From: Glandiceps talaboti
Lineage: Eukaryota; Hemichordata; Enteropneusta; Spengelidae
Direction of reading: 5' to 3'
Length of the DNA: 64,000 bases
Assembly (NCBI RefSeq): GCF_964340395.1
Contig: NC_135564.1
Location: 12,010,391-12,074,390, forward strand
Shown: piece by piece, positions 50,582 to 62,136 of the stretch
How the letters are laid out: each line of letters begins with the position of its first letter
How positions within the stretch are numbered: position 1 is the first letter of the stretch
Translations under genes and position numbers: made by a program
The notes under the pieces: generated by a model
Databases searched by the model: none
Seen by the model: the letters and a program-made list of their open reading frames with translations, nothing else
Told to the model about the DNA's origin: nothing

Positions 50582-50789
50582 ATGACGTCAATATTGAGGA
50601 TTGCCATATACTGCAGCTGGCTTTCTGATATGCAAGACAGTATATCTGTGTTAACTTTGTGCTTTCTGCTGATAAGTGTAACAACTTCTCTGTATACAAA
50701 CACTGGGACAATTACGAATAATAGTTACTGTGTTAAAATATCAACGGTGTACATGTTACCAGCACCGAAAGGTCGCGACTCCTGTGATT
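50582..50789 (+). CDS. Possible first coding exon of a secreted protein
   Basis: From ATG 50582 (or in-frame ATG 50630) the frame is open to 50789 and ends at GATT|GTAAGT, a consensus donor. Starting at 50630 it reads MQDSISVLTLCFLLISVTTS, a textbook signal peptide, then LYTNTGTITNNSYCVKISTV and a Cys-rich end (GRDSCDC). No matching phase-1 acceptor exon was found before 54.9 kb, so the remainder is unknown or the exon is a relic. No family recognised. Confidence 0.25.
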
Positions 50790-51042
50790 GTAAGTTGTAA
50801 ACAACATGTGTTCGGAAATCTTCAATATAATTAATTTTGCCCCCACATGTTCACGCTGCTAGCCATGCATCGCCATTGTTGAAGGACGTTACACTTGTAC
50901 ATATGTATATTTATAAATGATTGGTAAGTTCTCCACCTCCAAAACATACAGTCAGTCATATTTCTGCCTTTGTAATACATGATTTATAATCTAACTACAG
51001 TTATAACGTTACCAAAGTACGATTTCTAGAGAGACACGTACT

Positions 51043-52120
51043 GAATATTTCATATATGTAGGGATATTGTTAAAATATTAATGTTTATGTCGAATCCTTC
51101 TAGGCGGCTCTGGGGTCTTACTGTCATGCCGGGCATTTACATGATAGAGCTTCACTGAGCATACCTACAGAAGTGGAGGAATGGGTCAATATTGACCCTG
51201 GACATGACCTAATAAGGAAGCCTTCAGTAATTAAGGGGGTGGGAATCAATCACAGCCTGTTGCATACAATGTGACCCTCCCCCTATTCCATTTTCTAAAA
51301 GGTGAACATCCCTCAACTGCCTTTCTCTACTGCCTTTGTAATACATAACCTTCCCCGTTGAACTATTTCCAAAACATGGGTTAAAATACTGTCAGACGTG
51401 AAAAGTGACACAAATTCCAGAATCAATGGCAAGGATTCGATCCTACCGTTGCCAACACATCGATAATTTTTCAAAACATTGGTTGTTTCGAATTACTATC
51501 ATCACAGTGAATTGTGTGAAGGCATTGTATTAATTACGTCTAATTCCTATGTTTTCATCTAATTGGAAGAGCTGAAGGCCAGAAGTACTCCCAAAGACTA
51601 ACTGGGCGCTCAACCGACGGCACTGAGGTCAACACCCCCCCCCCCAATCACATTATCACCAATATCTTACCACACCGTGAGACCCCCTCCTCTCCTCACA
51701 CCACAACTAACAAATAATTCACTGCATGGTTGTCAGCAGCAGTTTGACTGATATGTTCTGATATTATGTACAATGATGGCAGTTGAGGTACGTGGTAACT
51801 ATGAAATATGGGACACCGATGGCAACCGTTGCCAAGTTGGATATATGTAATACAATAAATTAAAGTAAAATGTGACCATCTAAAATAAGCTCCTCCCCGA
51901 GAATCACTTTGCAAATGTGACCCACGCCCCTCCCACCATTCCTCGGCCCTCCCCACTTGTAATTACTGCAGGCTCCCTAACGGCACTAGGGTCGGATCAC
52001 TCTCTCCCCTGTCGCTCAATGTAAAGACCCCTACCTCGATCAGTCCACTACTTAACCGATACACTCAGCTACCCACATGGCCATGACCCGAAGGGTTCTG
52101 TAGGTTAACTTTTCGCCCGA
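51043..52120 (+). repeat. Arm/core modular repeat, copy C (different core)
   Basis: The left arm (51043-51219) matches A and B with almost no change over the 125 bp after TCCTTCTAGG. The right arm (about 51972-52090) differs from A at only a few positions. Between them lies an unrelated core (51220-51971) whose own ends are inverted: GCCTTCAGTAATTA near 51220 and TAATTACTGCAGGC near 51960. Confidence 0.8.
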
Positions 52121-52225
52121 AGAAAATAAAATATTTAGGTTTGTAGCTCTGAAGGAAAGTAGACTACTTTTTAAAAAATGAAAATTGAGGCTTGTAATTT
52201 GAAGACGTTCTTTAGTAACGTTATC

Positions 52226-53700
52226 ATATATGATGTAACGTGCGTAAAAAAATAAAATAAAATAATACTTAACGAAATGTTGGCGCATATCATATGTTAG
52301 ACAGCTGTGTAACTGATATCCACTCCTGGTACATATGTCTTCTGCATCCTCCCCTTCACAGACAGAGTAGGAAATTAAAGTAAGCGAAAGATGTTCCCCA
52401 TTCAGTTGTCTTAGAGCAAATGACTGCTGGTTTTTGAGTCTGCGTGTAAATTAGAAGTTGTCATGGAAAGAGAATAGAAATGTAGAGTATTCGAACGTTT
52501 TGCATAACAATCTCAGTAAGTCACGTGTCATGAATTCATATCATATTCTGATTATGTGCCGATATTTCGTATCACTTTTTGTATGAAAAGGAGATTTTTT
52601 TCTACGCGCAATGTAACATGAGTAAAAACAAAAGTATAATACTTACAACACTGGTGGCGCATGATCTGACATGTCGTGGCTGAAAGCTGTATGAAGATGC
52701 GACAGATGTCCACTTCTGAATCATCATCCCCCGAAGAAAGACTAAGCAGACGAACGGCCGTTCGGCGATCGTAGAGCAAATGACCGATTGTTGTGTCTGC
52801 GTCACTTTTATGTAGGAGTGTCATGGAACATGTGGAACATAGAATTAAAGTGTAGAATATTCGAACGTTTTACACAACATCTCAATGTCTCATTCAGATT
52901 GTGAACCGATATTTCATGAACTTGTAGTATAAATATGATCAATATTAGACGCTCAATATAACTTTCGTAAAAACAAAAGTATAATACTTAACGAAATGGT
53001 GGCGCACGACATGACATGACGTAATGCTCTGTAAAGGATGCGGATTGATGTCTACTTCATTCTCAAATAGACTAGACGAAGAGTGAGAAGACGAGCGATG
53101 CGCGATGTTGCCTGTTCGGTGGTCGAAGAACAAATGGCCGACTATTGCGTCTGCGTCTCTTTTATAGGAGGTGTCATGGAACATAGAATTAAAATGTAGA
53201 ATATTCGAACGTTTTACACACCAATCTCAATGCATCACGTGTGACGAATATCTCATTCATATTGTGTACCGATATTTCATAATTTTTTCCAATAAACAGG
53301 ATCATTTTCCGACGCTCAATATAACTTTCGTAAACACAAAAGTATAATACTTAACCAAAAGGTGGCGCACGACATGACATGACGTAATGCTCTATAAAGG
53401 ATGCGGATCATTTGAGGTCCACTTCATTCTCGAATCGACGAAGAGTGAGAAGACGAGCGATGCGCGATGTTGCCTGTTCGGTGGTCGAAGATCAAATGAC
53501 TGGTTATTGCGTCTGCGTCCGTTTATATGAAAGCAGTGAGTTGTCAAGGAAAATAGAACACAGTCGAGTCGTAGAACCATATTTGGAAGTGCTCATTTAC
53601 ATAAATTTTAGACTCGACTGGAATATGTAGAATAGCTGTATGTGGAATATTCGAATGTTTCGCATAACAATCTCAGTGTTTATTACGTGACACGAATATA
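52226..53700 (-). repeat. Tandem array of about 350-bp promoter-like units
   Basis: The anchor AATACTT recurs at 52264, 52638, 52983 and 53346 (spacings 374, 345, 363), with a partial fifth unit near 53640-53700. Read on the minus strand, units 2-4 carry in order: CGTTCGAATATTCTAC-type box, a TATA-like word (TATAAAAG at about 53158-53165; CATAAAAG and TATAAACG in others), ACGCAGACGC about ten bases on, a conserved 60-80-bp stretch (ATCGCGCATCGCTCGTCTTC), a TTTACAG, and GTTAAGTATTATAC (GTAAGTATTATAC in unit 2). Indels between units are not multiples of three, so these are not coding copies. Confidence 0.75.
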
Positions 53701-54114
53701 GCATTTTGATTGGCGTGTACATATTTTGCGCTGTTGTTTCCCATAAAAAGCTATTTGTGTTGTTTGATAACATCGTCGTAATTTATTGTAAGGAATCGGC
53801 TGCAATGGTAAACCAAAGATCGTTAACAATGTATGCAAGTCGCCAATGACCTGTAGGCCTACGAACAATTTGTCGGTCGATTGCACAACTTGAACTCTCA
53901 AGTTCAAGGGGCGTAGTCTGATGAATTTATTATCGCTATCGAGTGTAATGTTTATTACAAATGCACTTGTAGAACCTACATGCATATATATTAGCATTCT
54001 ACTTACTTGCTTAACTACAACTTGCTATTAGCAGACTCGGAACTCACACCTAGTATTCAGATATAGTACATAAACCATTGGATGACGTCACTTGATATAT
54101 ATATATATATATTA

Positions 54115-54142
54115 TACTAAAATTTAGAGGGAATCCCTATTA
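54115..54142. repeat. 28-bp inverted repeat, left member
   Basis: TACTAAAATTTAGAGGGAAT + CCCTATTA is the reverse complement of 55975-56002 with one mismatch. The central AGGGAWTCCCT is itself palindromic and occurs once more at 54194. A TGACGTCA-type box lies about 30 bp outside this member (54083-54090) and a TGACGTCA-like box about 40 bp outside the other. Confidence 0.75.
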
Positions 54143-54308
54143 CTCCTATCATGACTGTTCTACTCATTACTGTTGAACTCCTATATAGAGGGATTCCCTA
54201 TTATGCTACCAAACTGGTAATAACACACCAGATGCTGTTGAAGGCATACATCATTTGAAATCAACATTGTATTATATTGGCATTAACATTAAATTATATT
54301 GTATTTGA

Positions 54309-54342
54309 TATCCTATCCTATCCTATCCTATCCTATCCTATC
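54309..54342. repeat. (TATCC)n pentanucleotide repeat
   Basis: Six to seven tandem units. Confidence 0.9.
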
Positions 54343-54838
54343 ATATCTTATCCACACCACACCATACCATTATGTGTTTACCCGACTGTTAGAAATCACT
54401 GTCAGGTCATATCATTCCATACAATATGACACAGATGTGTGTGGGTTTTTAAAAATATTTTATTCAACTAAATAATGAAAAAAAACCCAATGAGTTGAGC
54501 AAGTCTACCCTCCCGATCCCGAGCACTTCAAACTTTATCTTGTCATATCCAATCTTGGTAAAAATTACTGATATCTTTGTCAATAGCCTGGATCTTAGTA
54601 ACTTGTAACAGTTATACCATCCTATGAATACTCAGGTGTCGACGAAGAAGAATGCGAACTTCGAGGAATTGTTGAAGGGTGTACTGTTTATGCTGATTGG
54701 CTATTCGATAACCAATTTTGAATATGAATGCGTTCCCTTCCACCAAACCACCTGTCGACCGTCACTGTTTTTCTGCCAATCGGTGTCAAGCGATCACGTC
54801 GTACAATCACTCAGTCACACCCGATAGTTTTTCCCCAA

Positions 54839-54925
54839 TCGACGGAACTAACGTAACGGTTTTAGTGGCAATTTTCGACGGAACTAATCATCCATAACGG
54901 TATCTTTTAGTGACATTCTTAGCTT
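54839..54925 (+). promoter_or_regulatory. 36-bp direct repeat upstream of the SEA/EGF gene
   Basis: TCGACGGAACTAA at 54839 and 54875, each followed by TAACGGT and TTTTAGTG, 60-145 bases before the start codon. A possible duplicated regulatory element; no TATA box seen. Confidence 0.3.
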
Positions 54926-54984
54926 GACTAGCGTAATTTCGAGATAATTATTCAACTGATCAGGACACGGTGTTGGAATCTGCA

Positions 54985-57900
54985 ATGTCTTCAACCACCA
55001 GACAAAGGATACATCCAAGAATTTTGCTTCTCTTCTGTGTTGGTTACTACCTTGTTGCATTCGGTACGGGATTGCAATCTAACCTGGTGGGGAATCGCCG
55101 TCTGGAGGGAAAGGCAGAAAACACTCAACGGAGCTTGAAGACGATGAGTCAAAATTTGAAAAGTAAGTGCTTCATTTTTGCTATCTTAGTATACAACAAC
55201 GGTAGTACGTTTAGGTCGCGTAAAATACGACTGCCACTACGTCGATTCCCATTAATTGATCATAGTACAGTAAGCATAATATGCCTCTGAAGTGCCGCAC
55301 ATAACATTTCGGTTGTTATCAACCATGTACAAACAACCGATATGAAAAGAGGTTACGTTTGCAAGTTCAAAAATAGCTCAAGAGATATCTGTCCGTTCAC
55401 ACTTCATAACATGATTTTGTAAACGGAGACGATAAATAATGTTTTAGTAAGCTAAACGATAGAATAGCCAGTAGTCCCCTCTGATAGGTTCACTTTGATA
55501 AACCATGGCTGTATCATGCATACACCAATAGATAAACTCATATCTTAACATTTCACCAGTTTTGAGGACCCCAACCCATAATGAATCGTGGTGGCTTATT
55601 AGCTACCAAATGAAAGCACCAAGACAATATGTGAAAACGTCAGTAGAGTCCAACTGATTGGAAAGTATGTGTATCCCATACATTCTTATTACAATACAGG
55701 CAACAGGTGTCATTCCCCCCATTGTTTTAACCAATCAAAATGAACCTTGTGAAACGCTCCACGTTCTACCACTCAAAGTACAGAATTAATGTATGGTTTA
55801 TTCCTTTGTTGGAATATGATGATTTTGTGCAAAATAAAACTATTCATTTATCTAATTACCATTTATTAATTAAGAAATAAAAATATGTATCTGCTTGAAT
55901 AATGCAACACGTTTTATGACTTGTTTTCTACAACATTAAACGTCACCTAAATGTTGTTAGCACAATTGGCGGTTTAATAGGGATTCCCTCTACATTTTAG
56001 TACACGTATACAAGGTCATGTCGTCAAATCGTTAATGTGTGACGTCAGAATACCAGGTGTGAATTCTACCAATAACAAATGATGGAGAGGTATTCTTCAA
56101 TAGGTAAAATACTAAAAGTATATACTCCTGAAGTTGGTCTAAGGTATATATACAACCTTGTTTACAACACCGTTCAAGACACCTTTTTTTCGCAGTGTCG
56201 CGGAAGAAATAGTAGCTCTGGTTTGCGAGAATGGAGGCCTTGATGAGGATTGCAATTAAATCATGAAAATGTTGCAAACACGTTTAAAACAATATAAAAA
56301 TCTCCTCCGTATATATCTTGATTTATCACGTACTTTTGCAGAATGGGTTCTACAGCACAGTGGATCAGTCCACTATAGCTTGGTGACCAAGGACTGACAT
56401 TCGTCTCTCAACATGTTAACATTCTGTTGCTGCTCCTAGTTAAAGTATGTCCATTGTTAAATGAAAGACGAATGAAATAAAACAGAATTAAAAATAAACA
56501 ATTTGTTTTTTTATTGACAGATCTATTGGTGTACAAAGATGTATACAAAGATGGTGATAGTGATGAACATAACATAGTTGCGAAAAAATTGTCAAAATTA
56601 CGATTTTCCTTCAAACAACGGTCTACTGCAAACACTAACGAGACAGTGAAAACAGGTGACAGTGATACACTGGTGAACACAGCTGAAAGTACACGTTGGT
56701 ATTTCATCTTGATAGAGAAGTATTTCAAAAAACGTCATTCTGATGTATTGACGCCTGGCAAGACGAGATTTAGACGTGCTTTACCTATATCAATTATTGG
56801 GAAGGGAGCCCAATTGATGCCTTCAGGTAACACGGACAAAGAAGTTATCAATGTGGACGAGGAACACACAAGTATTCCCGCAACTATAACAACAAACTTG
56901 GCGCAAGACAGGGAAGAAAACAACAATTTCGGGTTAAGTCAACAGAATGGACAAATATTTGACAATGACCAATTGTCTTCTAACACCATAAGCCCACATT
57001 TGCAAGTAGCGCCACCACAGAAAAATATAAAACGAATTGAATTCATCACTTCGAGAGATGAAACTACAGTGGATATGATAACGTACAGTGACAATGAACT
57101 CGAAATAACCACAAACAATGACTTATATATTCATAAACTGCTAACCGATACTAGTCAAACAAAGCCTGCCTCGGTTAATCATAAAGTTACACCAAGTTCC
57201 AAAAAAGGTGCATCTCTGAAACAGTCCAATTATGCAGTTAAAAGTGATAGCAAAAAGAAACAGACGCGAACAACACTGGCTATTACTACAAGTACTAAAC
57301 TGGTAGAGTACAAAAAGGAACGTGAAGATGACTACGTAACTGGTAAACTTCCTGTTACAGCTCGTGATGGTAATTTGGCTTTACACACCAAAGGTCCAAT
57401 ACTTAAGCCAATACCAACCAAGAGTGATACATACACCAAAGGTCCAATACTTAAGCCAATACCAACCAAGAGTGGTACATATACTAAAGGTCCAATACTT
57501 AAGCCAATACCAACCAAGAGTGATATATACACTAAAGGTCCAATACTTAACCCAATACCAACCAAGAGTGATATATACACCAAAGGTCCAATACTTAAGC
57601 CAATACCAACCAAGAGTGATACATACACCAAAGGTCCAATACTTAAGCCAATACCAACCAAGAGTGATACATATACTAAAACAATAACATCTGGAATTAA
57701 TCCATCGGCAACCACTACGGTGAGAATGACAACATACAACAGTGATATACTCGATAGGACTGTCCAAACAATCCATTTTGATCCCCGCGTACATGTACAT
57801 GATATCGATAGTAGTTCAACTCAGCCTACTATCACCGCTAAAGAACTTGACTCAGGTAATGGAAAAGGCGCCCCTTTGCAAAATACAAATGATACCATTA

Positions 57901-60900
57901 AAAAAGACGTCAAGGAGAAAGAAACAGCGGCCACATCACCTGTCACTATGGCAACGTATGTAAAGCAGCTCACACAAAGTTATAGTACCGACCCCGAATA
58001 CGTTCACTATCCTAACGACACACGTGATCAATTGTCTACCAATAACAATACCATAACTCCATCATTGCAGCAGGGCCCACTGGATAACAATGGAATTGGA
58101 ACCGTGACATCTACACTTGATAGCCAGAAAGAAAGATCTACAATTAAGATAACACAAAACGAGGTGGGAAGAACGACAGTCACTGTTCAAAATATAGACT
58201 ACAACACAGATCAACAAACTAGTAACTTCCTTCACACTGTGCTAACTTCGGATTCATTCACTGAAACTCTGGATTATAATAACCGTGCTAATTATTCGGA
58301 GAACGACGAATACATTTCTGGATCAGGGGACTATTCAGGATCAGGTTCTGGCTTTAGTGAATTAGAAAACGAAGACGATAAAAGCCGTGTCATAATCATA
58401 GATGACGTACTCGAAATTGACCAATCAGACGCGTTTTTGTATGATGCAGACTTGATTGATGTAAATACCGATGACGAAATGAAAGGAATTCTTCTTCAAT
58501 GTATTGCGAGTGAAAAGAGGAACAGAAGTATAATAACCAGTCAATCCATGATAGGGATCAAACCTTCAGGTATGTAACAGACTTCACATGTAAGTTTAAC
58601 GTTGCTGAGAATGTTGGAGGAAAGAAACAACAACAAGAGAGAACAAATTACATCAAATTTACTGTATTTCAATTTCTTACATTGTTAATATCTAATATTC
58701 ATTAGTTCGTCGGGAACCCTAGTCTATTTTATATTTAAAAAATGTTACCATATATCTTTGCTTAGATATATGCACTAGACTGAAACCAGTCCTTGGCAAT
58801 TTGTTAACTATCACAATGTTCAAATCGGTTTGGTATTTGCTATTCACATTCAGTTATTAAGGAACATGTTGTCCTCAAGTTCTTTTCATTTTCCCCAGTT
58901 ACTAGTCATCTCCCAAGGATTAGGCATTCACCCAACTATTTCACAATCACACATCCAGGGCATTATTTGACACAGCTGTGTTGAAAAAAACCCCACAAAA
59001 ATATTTTATTCAAATAAAGAATGATAAAGCCTCTGAGATAAAGCCCAAAATGATAAAGGCCCAAGTCTATATATGCATGTATCCCATCTCAGACAACCAA
59101 CATATCATGTTACCATAAAAGCCAATTCCATATTTTCCCAAGTATTTTAAATACGCAGTAATAACTGCAGATTGTTATTGAAACCAATTGCACGTTTTGG
59201 TTCCTCTCATCGGAAATATAGCAAAGAAATGAGAAATCCAAAACATATTGAATTTCTAAATATAGTATCACTGTGATTACATATTCAAAATTGGTTATAT
59301 CCTGATATTATATCCTTTTATATCCTGATATTGTTATTTACAGACTCCCGTGTATTTAGTGGTGGACTTCGATTAAAGAAATGTAACAGTACACACCTTC
59401 AATACCACCCAGACTTAAGAAACCAACAGTCAATATTATATCAAGAATTAGCACGTCTTTCTTCTCAGATGGTAAGTTAACACTTAACTTACTTAGTAAG
59501 TTTTTTACACACAGGTACAGGTAATTATCCTAGCTTCTACTCGGGGTAGGAAGCAGTCTGTGTTCGTCTAAATCACTTTGCTATTATATATCCTTCAACA
59601 AGGATATTTTTCGTCTCCCTTTCCCGTGATGAGTATATTGTATAAAATTGTTATCATAAATTTGATATTTATCTATATATACATTTCTGGGATTAAAGAT
59701 TATTATTATTATTTATTTATTATTTGTTGATTACCTTTATTACATAGCGTTAAAGTATAATATTTGGAACCCATTGTACAAAAAACCAGACCATTGTTTC
59801 GGGAATAGGTTTTCAATACCAATCTACTCGAAAGAAATTAACCTTTCAGTTTCAGTGTATATCACATTGACTGATTTTATTTTGACTTATTGATTTCAGA
59901 TTGACAATATTTTTCTTAATTCTAACCTATCCGATGTCTACTTTGGTAGTCGTGTACGTGGATTCTCACCTGGTAGTATCATGATTGAATTTACAATGTC
60001 ATTCGATATAAACTCTTCAGTAACACTACCAAGTCTATACAGTGTGTTCAACCGATCGTTTACTCAAAGTGAAGACAGTCGTAGTTCTTTTGACTCAGAA
60101 TTTACACTTGTCTCAGGTAAAGTAAAATCACTGCGTATGTTTTCTTGATGGTAATTAATTGTTGAAATCCCCCCCCCCCCATAATGTTGGTTCTTATATA
60201 ACGCTTGAAATCCCACCCAGTCTGGGTGCTCAAAAGCGCTTTACCGTGAATTATTACCCCTGTCTCGGATCTGTAGCGAGATCTATAGATCATATCTATC
60301 TATCTATCCATCCGCCCCATCTCACGCCACCCACCCATCCCCATCCACCCACTTACAACGCATTCATTAAGATGGAGTTGTAAAAGTGTTCTAGAACCTT
60401 CTAGCTGTATGTTCACAATAATTTTCATTGTCTAGGCATATACGGAAATACATGTTAGAGCATACAATGTCTATCTATATCCAACTTATCCCTATGGCAT
60501 AGTATCTATACATTTTTGGACGCGTCACCGACTCGTTCGTTGACAGTGATGGAGATGTCTTTCATTCTAAATATACCTTGTTAATTTATTGTATGAATCT
60601 GCAGACTTCAATGAGTGTACAGTACCAGATGCAAATGACTGTTCAATAAATGCTGACTGTGTGAACACAGAGGGCGCATTCCACTGTCGCTGTCGACATG
60701 GTTACCGGGATAGGTTGGATGGAACATCACAGTTACCTGGTCGACATTGTTTAGGTGAGTTTGACTTTCAGGAGTACTTTTTCGCAAAAACTTTTTACAT
60801 ACAATGACGACAATCTAAGAGAAATTCATGGTTACGAAACGAAATTAGTTTATCATTCAATTACTATCATTCGGGGCTGTATTCGACAATCTTTCTTTCT

Positions 60901-62073
60901 TAAAAACTATGGGATGGGGAATCCGGTACAGTGTCATGACTTATATGAGTAATAACGCTAACACATATTAAGTAAATGACACAAATCCATATTCTCTCGG
61001 CAGACATTGACGAGTGTCTAGATCCGTCACTAAACAATTGTTCGGACCATGCTGTTTGCATCAACCTGGAGGGTTCTTACACCTGTACGTGTAAATACGG
61101 ATATCTTGATGTGTCAGCTAATCATTATGAACCACCAGGTCGACAATGCTCTCGTAAGTACCTACGATTTATTAATTAGATCTCTAGATTTATAGGTTCT
61201 GGTTCATCTTAAATTGCCTTTCTTTACCCACCGTCCCTTTCAACAGATGTTTCGATTAAGTCAATATGAAGTAATATAATGAAGTAGTCATTATGTTTAC
61301 GTTGAAGTGGTCAAATGAAATGCACCAAATCCTCACAATTCACAAGTGCTGGAACTACGAAGAGATGATGTCATTGGGCCAATTATTGACATACAATATT
61401 CTCTACTATTTGTACATCACAGTTTCCACTGTTAATGAACTGATATTGTCTAAATCGTCCTAATTACGTCACAACATTCTCAACATAAATATACTCAACA
61501 ACTTCCTGTTACTGGATGTAAGTTATAACAAGTTTACATTTAACAGAGCATTTAGGAGTTCAAGGTTCAAAGGTCAAATGTCAGTGTTTGTTGAGGGTTA
61601 ATCAAAACGAAACTGTCCATAAATAATACAAAGGACGTCTCAAGCAAAACCAAAGTACTAGTAATGCGATCGACTTAAACTTTGCTATTCTTCCCTAGCA
61701 GATTAACTTCTTCGATAGAGAGGGCGCCCTCAAACGTTGACGATAATGTTAGCGTGTGTGTACTAGTTTTTATTCATTGTACATACGTAATTGTCGCCAT
61801 TATTAATCACCATCTCCTTGTTCCTTTTCAGTCATTTGTACTCCAAACTACTGTTTAAATGAAGGAACTTGTTTGCCACTGGACAGTTTCGCATTACCAA
61901 ATCCCACATGCAGGTTAGCGCTTTAATGTACACATATAATGAATTTATACTCATTGCCAACTCAAAATGAAAGATACTGGTAGTGACTGCAAGTTGGACA
62001 TTTCAAAGATGATATCAAATTACCAATAATGGCAAATACAAGTTATTAATTTGAAATGAAACTCAAAACACAC

Positions 62074-62136
<63 letters not shown>

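Noticed and set aside
52552-53184. Three similar minus-strand frames (GHLL/FYDRRT..., ...KYYTFVFT) suggesting a small gene family
   Set aside because: Indels of 4 and 5 bases between units break the frame, so similarity is at DNA level only.
52226-53700. Spliced-leader RNA gene array
   Set aside because: Units are too long before the donor (about 165-190 bases), and no Sm-type site follows the donor. Kept only as a possibility under the promoter-like array.
56408-56728. 106-codon minus-strand frame
   Set aside because: Antisense shadow at the start of the large SEA/EGF exon; no support from splicing or similarity.
57332-57800. Antisense frames of 107-139 codons opposite the SEA/EGF stalk
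   Set aside because: Mirror images of the 48-nt coding repeat, which is a multiple of three and stop-free in several frames; the sense frame is joined to SEA and EGF exons by consistent splicing.
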